DNA of 64,000 nt, from assembly GCA_040218815.1 (NCBI GenBank), contig JAVJQS010000015.1, positions 124,001 through 188,000 of the forward strand, written 5' to 3'. This document shows positions 40,845 through 49,561 of the stretch, one piece after another. Positions within the stretch are counted from its first letter, which is position 1; every line of letters begins with the position of its first letter. Both the position numbers and the translations under genes were made by a program. Source of the DNA: JAVJQS01 sp040218815. GTDB lineage: Bacteria > Bacteroidota > Bacteroidia > Flavobacteriales_E > Vicingaceae. The notes under the pieces are model-generated. The model did not search any database. It saw only the letters and a list, made by a program, of their open reading frames with translations, and was not told where the DNA came from.

Positions 40845-41751
40845 ACGTCCGCTTATAAGTGTTCGATTAATGACCTTTAATCATGCTGCATACATAAGAG
40901 ATGCAATGGATGGAATCATGAAGCAAGAAACCAGTTTTTCTGTTGAAGTGGTAGTTGGGGATGATTTTTCCACGGATGGAACTTTAGATATCATAAGAGA
41001 ATACAAGGATACTGGGGATATAAAAATCAAAATTTTGGACCGTGAAGAAGGGGGGGAGTATTGGATAATGCGCCAAGAAAAAGGTCGCTTGTATAATTTT
41101 TCCAATATTCTAGATAATTGTAAAGGTAAATACATTGCCCTATTAGATGGAGATGACTATTGGACGGATTCATTGAAATTGCAAAAACAGGTGGATTTTT
41201 TGGAAGAAAACCAAGAGTTTAATATTTGCTTTCATAAAGTAAATGTTTTAAAAGGAAATGAATTTGTATCTGATGATTATGTTGAAAGCCGATACCCAAG
41301 CCATAAGAATTCGGTAGCTGATTTATTCGATCTTTTGAGGCATGATAATTTTATTCATACACCATCTGTCGTTTTTAGGAATACAGGAGAGTCTTTGCCC
41401 ATTGAATTTTTTCATAGTCCGGTGGGAGATTACTTGCTACACATAACCAGTGCGCATTATGGAAAAATAAAAAGATTTGATGAAAAGATGGCTGTTTATC
41501 GTAAGGGCGCTGGTATATATAGTACAATAAGTAAGCAGGAGAAATTAAAAAAAGTAATTATGTATCAAGCATGCATCTTATCTTATTTAAAAAATGATGA
41601 AGCAAAAGAAATTGTTTTAAATCAGATTTCTCAATCCATCAATAAAAGCTATGCAGTTGAGTCTTTGTTGGCAAAAGAAATTAGTTTTAGAAATCTTATA
41701 AAATTGTTCATTATAAAATTAAGGCAGTTAATGAAAAGCAATGAAAGTTGA
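40828..41751 (+). CDS. family 2 glycosyltransferase
   Basis: A 307-residue GT-A enzyme. PLISVRLMTFNHAAYIRDAMDGIM at the N-terminus, VVVGDDFSTDGTLDII, and the metal-binding site in YIALLDGDDYWTDSLKLQKQVDFL (about residues 98-121) are diagnostic. It closely resembles the WcaA/SpsA-like enzymes that build surface glycan repeats. It overlaps both neighbours by 11-17 bp, implying tight translational coupling. Donor and acceptor unknown. Confidence 0.88.
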   Translation: MDTTNERPLISVRLMTFNHAAYIRDAMDGIMKQETSFSVEVVVGDDFSTDGTLDIIREYKDTGDIKIKILDREEGGEYWIMRQEKGRLYNFSNILDNCKGKYIALLDGDDYWTDSLKLQKQVDFLEENQEFNICFHKVNVLKGNEFVSDDYVESRYPSHKNSVADLFDLLRHDNFIHTPSVVFRNTGESLPIEFFHSPVGDYLLHITSAHYGKIKRFDEKMAVYRKGAGIYSTISKQEKLKKVIMYQACILSYLKNDEAKEIVLNQISQSINKSYAVESLLAKEISFRNLIKLFIIKLRQLMKSNES

Positions 41752-42733
41752 AAAAAAACAAGCTTTAATATCAGTTGTCATACCAACTTATAATCAAACT
41801 AATTTCATTGATGAGACCTTACGGTCAGTCATATCTCAAAGCTACAAGAATTTGCAAATTATCGTTGCGGATGATTGCTCCACTGATGGAACTGTAGATA
41901 AGCTGAAGCAGTATGTAGCTCAAGATCAAAGAATTGAATTGCTATTAAGCGAAGTTAATTTGGGTATACCGACCAATTTTAATCGGGCTTTTGATGCATG
42001 CACTGGTGAGTTTGTTGCTTTTTTGGGAGGAGATGATATCATGCTTCCAGAAAAGCTTGAGACTCAAGTCCGCTTTTTAAAAGAGAATAAAGAATATGTA
42101 TTGGTGCAGTCAGATATGGAATTGTTTGATAGCCAGAGTGGAAAAACTGTCAAGTTGCTTTCAGATAACGGTGTTATTCCAACAAAGCCATTAGATTGGG
42201 CATTAAAAGTGGATTGGAATTTTGAAAATAAATATTCCGGTGTATTGCCTTCCTCTTGTTTAGCTAGAGCAGACTATTACTTAGCTGCGCGCTATTCCGA
42301 TGCGCTTTACCTGAAACATGAATTACTCTTTACGATTGAATGTTATTGCCGAAACCCAAAAGGAAAGTGGGGCGTCATTCCCAAAGTTTTAGGACGATAT
42401 CGCTTGCATGAAACTAATTTTTCACAAACAAAAAATGCTAATCAGAGCATTTTAATGGAAAGCTTTAAGTTGGCCGAAATGGCAAGAACAAAATGCAATC
42501 ACATCCGTGAACGAGTGAATGAGTTTGAGTTTTTTACCGCTTACAAAGCGATCTTATTTAGTCAAGCGAAAACAAAAAATGAGTCAACAGTTTGTCTTCA
42601 AATTTTCAATAGTTATGCAAATAAGCAACAAAAAATTGGCTTAAAAGTAGGACGAATTCTAAATAAACTTGGTTTATTGGGACTATACTTGCAATTGAAT
42701 CGAAGGTTTAAGTATTTTAGTAGTGAACAGTAA
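41741..42733 (+). CDS. family 2 glycosyltransferase
   Basis: A 330-residue GT-A enzyme with ALISVVIPTYNQTNFIDETLRSVISQSYKN, IIVADDCSTDGTVDKL and the DxD-bearing FVAFLGGDDIMLPEKLETQV (about residues 87-106). A YLKHELLFTIECYCR segment lies where the GT2 catalytic base is expected. It starts 11 bp inside the previous glycosyltransferase and ends 11 bp inside the next sulfotransferase. It probably adds one residue of the repeat unit later sulfated by its neighbour. Confidence 0.88.
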   Translation: MKVEKKQALISVVIPTYNQTNFIDETLRSVISQSYKNLQIIVADDCSTDGTVDKLKQYVAQDQRIELLLSEVNLGIPTNFNRAFDACTGEFVAFLGGDDIMLPEKLETQVRFLKENKEYVLVQSDMELFDSQSGKTVKLLSDNGVIPTKPLDWALKVDWNFENKYSGVLPSSCLARADYYLAARYSDALYLKHELLFTIECYCRNPKGKWGVIPKVLGRYRLHETNFSQTKNANQSILMESFKLAEMARTKCNHIRERVNEFEFFTAYKAILFSQAKTKNESTVCLQIFNSYANKQQKIGLKVGRILNKLGLLGLYLQLNRRFKYFSSEQ

Positions 42734-43640
42734 TTTGATATATGTTGGAGGATTACCCCGATCAGGATCTACTTGGTTAGGCAATGTAATCGGAGCTCAT
42801 TCTAAAGTGAGGTATTATCATGAGCCGTTTCATCCCGGAAGAAATCATAAGCTTAACCCATTCAATAACTTTTTTCAATACCTAAGCCAAAATTCCAATA
42901 CTGAGTTGGCAAAAAAAGCCTCTTTTTATGTCGAACAACTTACTTTGTTTAGTGTACCGCGATTATACGATGTACAAGATATTAGAAATCAACGAAAAAT
43001 TAGTTTTTGGTATCATTTCTTGCATAAGCAATACTCTCAATTCAAACAACAAGTTCCTTTAATTAAAGATCCCCCAGCTATACTTATATCTGAATGGTTG
43101 GATAGGCATTTTGATGTTAAAATGATTTTTACTATTCGACATCCTGCAGCCTTTGTGAATAGTTCTAAAAAGGCCAAATGGCATTATGGGTTTCAGACGT
43201 TTTTGCATCAGCCAGAACTGATGGAAGATTATTTATTCTCCTTTGAAAAAGAAATGAACGCCGACATTGCTTTAGGGGAGCAAAAGTATTCACTTGAAAA
43301 TGCAACACTTTTTTGGCGAATCATGCAGCATGTTATAAACGAATATTACCGAAAGTATTCAGAGTGGTTTTTTGTTCGTCACGAAGATTTATTAATCAAT
43401 CCGATAAAGGAGTTTGAAAAGCTATTTGATTTTATAAATCTTGAAATGGATCAATCTGCTAAAAATTATTTGAATCAGTCGATAAAAGTAGATGATGGGA
43501 CTAATAAAGCTCGATTAAAGCGAGATCCAAAAGAGGTGTTGACAGAATGGAAACAAGGACTAAGTAAAGCTGAAATTGAGTACATTAAAATCTCTAGTCA
43601 ATCTGAATGGGAGTTGTTTTACTCTGAAAGTGATTGGTGA
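42723..43640 (+). CDS. sulfotransferase
   Basis: A 305-residue sulfotransferase. YVGGLPRSGSTWLGNVIGAHSKVRYYHEPFHPG (about residues 6-38) is the PAPS phosphosulfate loop and first substrate helix. MIFTIRHPAAFVNSSKKAKW (about 138-157) corresponds to the 3'-phosphate block, and FFVRHEDLLINPIKEFEKLF is typical of bacterial carbohydrate sulfotransferases. The start is GTG at 42723, overlapping the preceding gene. It is the third sulfotransferase domain within 6.2 kb. An 85-bp gap follows before the next gene. Confidence 0.87.
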   Translation: MNSNLIYVGGLPRSGSTWLGNVIGAHSKVRYYHEPFHPGRNHKLNPFNNFFQYLSQNSNTELAKKASFYVEQLTLFSVPRLYDVQDIRNQRKISFWYHFLHKQYSQFKQQVPLIKDPPAILISEWLDRHFDVKMIFTIRHPAAFVNSSKKAKWHYGFQTFLHQPELMEDYLFSFEKEMNADIALGEQKYSLENATLFWRIMQHVINEYYRKYSEWFFVRHEDLLINPIKEFEKLFDFINLEMDQSAKNYLNQSIKVDDGTNKARLKRDPKEVLTEWKQGLSKAEIEYIKISSQSEWELFYSESDW

Positions 43641-43695
43641 AATGAAGAAATCTATTTTAATAAAAGTTTAGGTGGTCTTTTGATTAATGAAAGGG

Positions 43696-43703
43696 TATTT
43701 TTG
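43696..43703 (+). promoter_or_regulatory. possible internal promoter before the FkbM gene
   Basis: TATTTTTG matches TAnnTTTG and lies 22 bp before the ATG at 43726, in one of the few real gaps of the cluster. The nearest TTTG (43678-43681) is spaced too close (14 bp) for an ideal -33. Confidence 0.4.
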
Positions 43704-43725
43704 CTGCTTTTAAGGACTTAGTAAA

Positions 43726-44433
43726 ATGAAAATTAAAGAAGTATTTAGTAGGTTAAGCGGCTATTGGCTCTATAAAAGACGTTACCTTCCAATCGGGATT
43801 GATTTATTCGTCGATTTAAAGCAGTTTTTTAAGGAACAGCAATTAAAGGTAGTTTTTGATGTGGGTGCTAATGAAGGTCAAACGATTGAACAGTTTAGAA
43901 ACTACATTTCTTTTGGTCAATTAATTTCATTTGAGCCTGTACCTTCAACTTTTAATTTATTGAGTAAAAATGTAAGAGATTCAGATCGCATTGTTATTGA
44001 AAATATCGGACTGGGTGCTGAAGCTGCAGAAATGGATGTAATGATTAATGAACATAGCGCCTTAAATTCCTTAAAGTTAAATGAAGGTGAGCAATTAACT
44101 GGCGAAAAAGAAAGAGTAACTATTGATACACTAGATAACTACTTTAATAAAAATCATTTGCCAGAAATTAGTTTTTTAAAGATTGATACGGAAGGTTTTG
44201 AAATGGAGGTGCTGCAAGGTGCTGAAAAAACCATAAAAGAAGGAAAAATTAAATACATCTACTGTGAAGTTGGTTTTGATGAGCAAAACAAAAGACATAC
44301 ACCCTGGCAGAAATTACATGAGTATTTAGTTCCATTGGGTTATCGTTTTGTTGCCCTTTACGATATGAGTTATAAGGTGTTTAAAGATCATTCAGGGAAT
44401 GCACTTTACGTGCTTGAAGCAAAAAAAAGTTGA
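43726..44433 (+). CDS. FkbM-family methyltransferase
   Basis: A 235-residue SAM-dependent O-methyltransferase. VVFDVGANEGQTIEQF (about residues 44-59) is the SAM-binding motif I, ISFEPVPSTFNLLSKNV motif II, and ISFLKIDTEGFEMEVLQGAEKTI the FkbM signature with the metal or catalytic Asp/Glu. It has a short N-terminal basic segment (GYWLYKRRYLPIG). It probably methylates a sugar hydroxyl on the glycan. It is a second, stand-alone relative of the FkbM half of the fusion at 36521-38041. A likely internal promoter precedes it. Confidence 0.87.
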   Translation: MKIKEVFSRLSGYWLYKRRYLPIGIDLFVDLKQFFKEQQLKVVFDVGANEGQTIEQFRNYISFGQLISFEPVPSTFNLLSKNVRDSDRIVIENIGLGAEAAEMDVMINEHSALNSLKLNEGEQLTGEKERVTIDTLDNYFNKNHLPEISFLKIDTEGFEMEVLQGAEKTIKEGKIKYIYCEVGFDEQNKRHTPWQKLHEYLVPLGYRFVALYDMSYKVFKDHSGNALYVLEAKKS

Positions 44434-44446
44434 TAATTGGTTTATA

Positions 44447-45391
44447 ATGAGTGATTGTACCATATTAATTTTAACCTACAAAGGGAAACATCATTTAGAG
44501 CATTTATTACCAACTGTTCGAAATACAATTCTAAATAGTTCCGAATATTCTATAGACGTACTGATTGTTGACAATGGCTGTGATGAGCCTACCAAGAATT
44601 TTGTAAAAGAATCTTTTCCGGAATTTCGTTTAGAGTGGTCGCCCAAGAACGATTACTTATTTTCATTGAATCAATATGTGCTTCAATTAAATTCAAAATT
44701 TGTATATATCCTGAATGATGACATTCGTCTTCACCCTGAGGTTATAAATGAAAGCCTTCCAATGATAATGAATGACGCTCAGTTGTTTTCGGTTGGGTTT
44801 AAAGTTTTAGATTGGGAAGGAGTAAATACTACAATTAGCGTACGAAAATTAAAAATTTCAAATGGATGGTATCAGTCATTTTTTGTTCCCTTTAAAGATC
44901 AACAAATAAGATACTCATTATATGGTGCTGGAGGGGCTGCAGTATTTCGTACTGCTTTTTTTAACACATTAGGCGGCTTTAATAATCTCTATCGTCCAGC
45001 TTATGCAGAGGATTTGGATATAGGTCATCGAGCCTGGCATCGAGGATGGCCATCAATTATTAATCCCAGGGCCATCTTATATCATCGCGAAGGAGGAACA
45101 ATTCATGAGCAGTTTACCTCAGATGCATTAGAGCAAAAAGTACGCAAAAATCAGTTCCTTTGGATGTGGAGAAATGGGAGAAAACCTGGTTTCATTATTC
45201 TCTTTTTTCTATTGCTTCCAATGCGCTTATTTAGTTGGCGAAAAACAAATAGAAATCTTTATCTTGCGCTCCGTATGGCCTTGAAGGATTTTCCAAAAGC
45301 CATTTTTCAGCGCTGGAACAATCCAAAACAACAATGCAAGGATGCTGAAATTATTGAAAAATTGAATCAAGTTTATGAAATTAGAAAGTAA
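44447..45391 (+). CDS. family 2 glycosyltransferase (rhamnosyltransferase-like)
   Basis: A 314-residue GT-A enzyme from ATG 44447 (MSDCTILILTYKGKHHLEHLL). A frame extending back to 44399 overlaps the methyltransferase and is less likely. Diagnostic blocks are VLIVDNGCDEPTKNFV, YILNDDIRLHPEVI (DxD-type site) and FRTAFFNTLGGFNNLYRPAYAEDLDIGHRAWHRGW, the last typical of WbbL-like GT2 enzymes. A C-terminal amphipathic or membrane-associated segment (GFIILFFLLLPMRLFSW) is present. Its end overlaps the dehydratase start by 17 bp. Confidence 0.86.
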   Translation: MSDCTILILTYKGKHHLEHLLPTVRNTILNSSEYSIDVLIVDNGCDEPTKNFVKESFPEFRLEWSPKNDYLFSLNQYVLQLNSKFVYILNDDIRLHPEVINESLPMIMNDAQLFSVGFKVLDWEGVNTTISVRKLKISNGWYQSFFVPFKDQQIRYSLYGAGGAAVFRTAFFNTLGGFNNLYRPAYAEDLDIGHRAWHRGWPSIINPRAILYHREGGTIHEQFTSDALEQKVRKNQFLWMWRNGRKPGFIILFFLLLPMRLFSWRKTNRNLYLALRMALKDFPKAIFQRWNNPKQQCKDAEIIEKLNQVYEIRK

Positions 45392-46358
45392 ACGCATACT
45401 CATTACCGGTGGAACAGGTTCTTTTGGGAACAAAGTGGCTGCTTTTTTGGAAAAGCATAATCCTAAGGAAATCATCATTTACAGCCGGGATGAGAAAAAG
45501 CAATATGAAATGCAAGCGTCCAAGCCAGATTATGCCTACCGCATTGGTGACGTTAGAGACAAAAGTCGCTTGCGTGAGGTGATGAATGGAGTGGATTATA
45601 TTTTCCATGCAGCGGCTTTAAAACAGGTGCCTTCCTGTGAGCAATACCCATTTGAGGCGGTTAAAACCAATGTTTTGGGATCGCAAAACCTCTGTGAAGT
45701 AGCTATTGAGAAAGGTGTGGAAACCGTTGTTGCCTTAAGCACAGACAAGGCGGTTAAACCCATTAATGCCATGGGCATTTCCAAAAGCATGATGGAAAAA
45801 ATTGTCTGCTCTCAAAATCAATTTCCAATTGCCACTAAATTCTGCTGTGTGCGTTATGGAAATGTTATGGGTTCTCGAGGATCGGTTATTCCACTTTTTA
45901 AGCGCTTAATTGAAGCCGGTGAAAAACTAACCATTACCAACCCCAATATGACGCGATTCATGATGACCTTAAATGAGTCAGTAGAATTGGTGTTGCATGC
46001 GTTAACCAAGGCAAAGGGCGGTGAGGTGTTTGTTAAAAAAGCACCGGCGGCTACTGTGCAGCATTTGGCAGAAAGCATGATTAAAAAATATGGAGATGGG
46101 GATCTAGATCGAATTAAGGAGATTGGCATTCGCCCCGGCGAGAAGATGGATGAGGTTTTGTTAAATGAATACGAAATTAGGCGTTCCAGGGAAATCGAGC
46201 AGTTTTTTGAAATTTCACCTGAATATAGACTAGATCATAAAAATCAAGAATATCCATTAGGTTACGAGTATAGTTCATCAAATACGGAGCAGCTAAACAC
46301 ATATGAAGGTATAAGTTCACTCTTGGATCGAATGGGCGAAACAGATTTTTATACTTAG
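45375..46358 (+). CDS. fnlA: UDP-GlcNAc 4,6-dehydratase/epimerase (FnlA/WbjB/CapE-like)
   Basis: A 327-residue short-chain dehydrogenase. ILITGGTGSFGNKVAAFL has the NAD(P)-binding GxxGxxG (Gly12, 15, 18). KTNVLGSQNLCEVA, STDKAVKPINAMGISKSMMEK (catalytic Met-x3-Lys) and RYGNVMGSRGSVIPLF identify the CapD/FlaA1/WbjB branch, which converts UDP-GlcNAc to a 4-keto-6-deoxy-L-hexose form. With the reductase at 46734 and the 2-epimerase at 49562 it fits the route to UDP-L-FucNAc or UDP-L-QuiNAc. A membrane-bound CapD version would be longer; PseB is another possible name. A repeat-filled 375-bp gap separates it from the reductase. Confidence 0.82.
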   Translation: MKLESKRILITGGTGSFGNKVAAFLEKHNPKEIIIYSRDEKKQYEMQASKPDYAYRIGDVRDKSRLREVMNGVDYIFHAAALKQVPSCEQYPFEAVKTNVLGSQNLCEVAIEKGVETVVALSTDKAVKPINAMGISKSMMEKIVCSQNQFPIATKFCCVRYGNVMGSRGSVIPLFKRLIEAGEKLTITNPNMTRFMMTLNESVELVLHALTKAKGGEVFVKKAPAATVQHLAESMIKKYGDGDLDRIKEIGIRPGEKMDEVLLNEYEIRRSREIEQFFEISPEYRLDHKNQEYPLGYEYSSSNTEQLNTYEGISSLLDRMGETDFYT

Positions 46359-46733
46359 CAAAAAAATAAATCTTGCCAGGTAGAATGGGGAAATTTTTTA
46401 ATTTTAGTTGGTTTTAGCATGTGATACTATATGTTGATGGAATTTTATGAATTGATTTTTATGATAACTATTAGTTTTTAATAATATGGGTTTTGCTTTG
46501 TAGCAAAAAATAAGAATAGTCGAAGGCTCGACTTAGTAAAACCGGAAAGTTCTTCCCGATTTAATCGGGAATGAAATCATTCGGCTGCACTTAGTTGAGC
46601 CGAGGATAGGCTTATTTTTTGGTAGAAGCTGAGTTTTTTGTTTCTTTTTGCTCACCAAAAAGAAAAATAAAAGTTGATTTTGCTAATCAATGTTTGTTTG
46701 GACTTTGTCTGACAAAAATGGAATAATATAAAA
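46359..46733. other. 375-bp gap with dispersed repeat copy C inside the sugar-nucleotide genes
   Basis: No gene is present. It holds copy C of the dispersed element (46532-46665) and otherwise AT-rich sequence. It is the longest gap between plus-strand genes from wzc to the end of the window, and it splits two genes that should act in one pathway, so a later insertion is plausible. Confidence 0.6.
46532..46665. repeat. dispersed repeat copy C with hairpin tail
   Basis: Shares exact blocks 46532-46548 and 46573-46592 with copy A. Between them lies a perfect palindrome TTCCCGAT-tta-ATCGGGAA (46553-46571). The 3' end is an inverted repeat TTTCTTTTTG and CAAAAAGAAA (46641-46665), structurally equivalent to the hairpins of copies A and B although its bases differ. 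Confidence 0.65.
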
Positions 46734-47543
46734 ATGAATGAATTATTAGTCTTAGGACACAAAGGCATGCTAGGCCAAATGGTGATGAAGTACTTTGGTG
46801 GAAAAGGGTATAAACTCCATACGAACAAATACCGTTTTAATGAATCCGAAAGAGAAGACTTTATTGCCGAATGCAGAAAGTATCCTCAAGCAATTGTGGT
46901 CAATTGCATAGGTAAAATCAAACAAAAAACAGATGATGCCAATGATTTACTCTGGGCGAATGCGCTGCTGCCATTAGCCTTAAATAATCACCTTTTACCG
47001 GAGCAAACTTTAGTGCATCCCAGCACAGATTGCGTTTTTGACGGTAAAAAAGGATCTCCTTATGGCATTAATGATACTCCTGATGCGGCAGATGCATACG
47101 GTTGGTCGAAACGCTTGGGAGAAGTGGCCGTAAAGGATCGCTCCAATACAATGATTATGCGTGTGTCTATTATTGGCCCGGATGAAAATCCACAAGGAAA
47201 AGGATTGTTGGCTTGGTTTTTATCCAATCCATCGGGCAGCGAACTCAAAGGGTTTACCAATCATTTGTGGAATGGCATTACCACTTTGGAATGGTGCAAG
47301 CAGTTGGAAAATTTCATTGAAAAGATGGAACCCGATAAATCCTATTTTTATCAGTTGGGAACCGAGGAGTATTATTCTAAACACCAGATGTTAAAGTTCT
47401 TCCAACACTACCTTCAAACAGATTATCAGATTGAGGCATTTGAAGCTTCGGAATCCATTGATCGACGATTACAACCAACTGTTTTAGCAAAGTCTTTAGA
47501 AAATCAGTTAGAAGAACTTTCCCGATTTAGTCTGAGTAAGTAG
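46734..47543 (+). CDS. RmlD-like NAD(P)H sugar-nucleotide reductase
   Basis: A 269-residue short-chain reductase. ELLVLGHKGMLGQMVMKYF carries GxxGxxG (Gly8, 11, 14), VHPSTDCVFDGKKGSPYGI the RmlD catalytic Thr/Ser block and AYGWSKRLGE the YxxxK pair (Tyr122, Lys126). It lacks the C-terminal cupin of FnlB/CapF (about 370 residues). In the FnlA-QnlA-QnlB (WbvB-WbvR-WbvD) pathway the middle enzyme is an RmlD homologue and the product is UDP-L-QuiNAc, so its short form favours L-QuiNAc over L-FucNAc. That is inference from family knowledge. It is followed 3 bp later by a GT9 gene. Confidence 0.75.
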   Translation: MNELLVLGHKGMLGQMVMKYFGGKGYKLHTNKYRFNESEREDFIAECRKYPQAIVVNCIGKIKQKTDDANDLLWANALLPLALNNHLLPEQTLVHPSTDCVFDGKKGSPYGINDTPDAADAYGWSKRLGEVAVKDRSNTMIMRVSIIGPDENPQGKGLLAWFLSNPSGSELKGFTNHLWNGITTLEWCKQLENFIEKMEPDKSYFYQLGTEEYYSKHQMLKFFQHYLQTDYQIEAFEASESIDRRLQPTVLAKSLENQLEELSRFSLSK

Positions 47544-47546
47544 TTT

Positions 47547-48551
47547 ATGAAAAAAAAGTTTGATCTTGTATTTCTAGTTGACTCCGGTATCGGTAATGCG
47601 ATCCAAACCTTGTATTCATTGGAGTATTTGCTAAGGTTAAAAGTAGATGCAGCAATTTTTCTAGGGGGCATTAATCATTCCTTTCAAAACTATTTAAGAA
47701 CTTGTTATGGCGATGCCATTTTAGGTAGCATTGAGGATGTTCAAAGTAAACATTTGATTCATGGATTTACCTATCAAAAAACAGCTTTTCCTAGCTATGA
47801 ATATTACTATTATGTGAATGCAGATTTTCATGCAGCTCAGCATGCTTCAGAAACGGAGCAATTTTTGCATTTGGTAAAAGGAATCTATCCTGGCGGAGAA
47901 GTAGTTGAACATTTGCAAATGTTGAAGGGGAGTGAAAGTGAGGAAATAAAGAACTTGAAAGCTGCCAATAAAGTTGTTTTGTATCCTGGAGGTTCTTCAG
48001 TAAACTCAGCCAAACGATGGCCGCACTTTAAAGCATTAATGAAAAAAATTGGAGTGGACCAAACGATTATTATTGGAGGGAAAGACGATCTTAATTTTGA
48101 AATGAGTTACGTGTATCCAAATTGGTTGGCTTCTTTTTTACCTCAAAGCATTTTGAATCAAAAGACTTTATGGAAGTTTTTCAAAAAAATTGGCTTGCTA
48201 AAAAAACATGCCCATTGGAATGGATTGGAGCAACTGCCTAATTCCTATATTGAGCAGTTCTCCTGGGCTGAATTAGCTGCCTTATTTAAATCGGCCAAAC
48301 AGTTTATTGGAAACGATGGTGGATTAATGCACCTAGCAGCTGCAGTTGGTTTATCAGGCAAAGTATTTTATGGTCCAACTTCTTCAAAAAAGAATAAACC
48401 TTTTTTTTCGAAAATGGAAGTAATTACTTCTGATTTATCTTGCAGCCCATGCCAGTTTGGAGTGGGAGGTATTCAAATGACGAAGGAGTACATCAATTGC
48501 CCATTTAATGTGGCATGTCTGAGAAATATTTCAATAGATACTGTATCATAA
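47547..48551 (+). CDS. family 9 (heptosyltransferase-like) glycosyltransferase
   Basis: A 334-residue GT-B enzyme. The N-terminus LVFLVDSGIGNAIQTLYSLEYLL replaces the usual GDvl start of heptosyltransferases. The C-terminal domain has VVLYPGGSSVNSAKRWPHFKALMKKI and the donor-site block FIGNDGGLMHLAAAVGLSGKVFYGPTSSKKNKPF, followed by a Cys-rich SCSPCQFG...CPFNVACLRNIS tail as in many GT9 proteins. The sugar donor could be a heptose or another ADP/UDP-sugar. It is tightly spaced with both neighbours. Confidence 0.82.
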   Translation: MKKKFDLVFLVDSGIGNAIQTLYSLEYLLRLKVDAAIFLGGINHSFQNYLRTCYGDAILGSIEDVQSKHLIHGFTYQKTAFPSYEYYYYVNADFHAAQHASETEQFLHLVKGIYPGGEVVEHLQMLKGSESEEIKNLKAANKVVLYPGGSSVNSAKRWPHFKALMKKIGVDQTIIIGGKDDLNFEMSYVYPNWLASFLPQSILNQKTLWKFFKKIGLLKKHAHWNGLEQLPNSYIEQFSWAELAALFKSAKQFIGNDGGLMHLAAAVGLSGKVFYGPTSSKKNKPFFSKMEVITSDLSCSPCQFGVGGIQMTKEYINCPFNVACLRNISIDTVS

Positions 48552-48557
48552 CATTTT

Positions 48558-49481
48558 ATGAGCAAATTAATATCAGTAATTATCCCCAATTTTAACAATG
48601 CTCAATGGCTCCCGAAATGTATTGATAGTTGTTTAGCTCAGCAGGGAAATTTTACTATTGAAATTATCGTTGTTGATGATCAGTCTACTGATAATTCATG
48701 GGAAATTCTTACTAAATATAGAACACGATTCCCAGACCAAATTTCAATTTATGAAAACCCTATAAAAGGAGGAAATAATGCGCGTAATTATGGCTTTTCA
48801 AAATCAAGCGGTGATTACATCCAATGGTTGGATAGCGATGATTTTATTCTTCCTGGAAAGCTTCATCATCAAATTACATTTTTTGCTTCCAATCCAGATG
48901 CAGACATCGTCTACTCAGATTGGCGTATGGACTTCTATAAAGCGGATGCCATAATTGAAAAAGAAGAGCAATATGAGCAGAATTATGACGATTTTCTCAT
49001 TAAGCTGCTTAATAATGAATGGTTGCCTCCACTAAGTTATCTATTGAGAAGAGAAATAGCAGTTAAGCTTGATCATGATAAAGGGTGGAGTCCCACGACT
49101 AAGATCGGTCAGGACAGAGAGTATTTTACTATGGCAGCAATTATTGGGGCAAATTTTAAATATGTTAATGGACTTTTTTCTGTTTATAATCGTTGGTCTA
49201 AAGCAACGGTTTCAAATAGCATGGATGACGAAAAAAGAAGTGAGGAAGTAGTCAAATTGAATAATCGCTTTCATGGTGAGATTGTTAAAAGTGAATTAAT
49301 TAGAGAAAAGAAGAAATATATAAATAATTTAAATGCCGAACTTTTAAGAATATTATTTTACAATCCTGGACTTTCAATTGGTCGTAGGTTTTATTTCTGG
49401 CAGTTAGATCCAAGGCGTTTACATTGGAAGCAGAGATTTTTTCTTCCTTACCTTTATTTGCTTCACTTAATCCGGAAGTAG
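48558..49481 (+). CDS. family 2 glycosyltransferase
   Basis: A 307-residue GT-A enzyme: KLISVIIPNFNNAQWLPKCIDSCL, IIVVDDQSTDNSWEIL, YIQWLDSDDFILPGKLHHQI (metal site, about residues 90-109) and TTKIGQDREYFTMAAII (acidic active-site region). The C-terminus is aromatic and basic (FFLPYLYLLHLIRK), suggesting peripheral membrane contact. It lies 6 bp after the GT9 gene, and an 80-bp AT-rich gap with a GGAG-type ribosome-binding site precedes the next gene. Confidence 0.87.
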   Translation: MSKLISVIIPNFNNAQWLPKCIDSCLAQQGNFTIEIIVVDDQSTDNSWEILTKYRTRFPDQISIYENPIKGGNNARNYGFSKSSGDYIQWLDSDDFILPGKLHHQITFFASNPDADIVYSDWRMDFYKADAIIEKEEQYEQNYDDFLIKLLNNEWLPPLSYLLRREIAVKLDHDKGWSPTTKIGQDREYFTMAAIIGANFKYVNGLFSVYNRWSKATVSNSMDDEKRSEEVVKLNNRFHGEIVKSELIREKKKYINNLNAELLRILFYNPGLSIGRRFYFWQLDPRRLHWKQRFFLPYLYLLHLIRK

Positions 49482-49561
49482 TTTTGATAAGTATGTAAAT
49501 TAGGCTTGAATAATTCAATTACATTCGCACTTATTAAATATAGGAGAATATTAAATAATTT

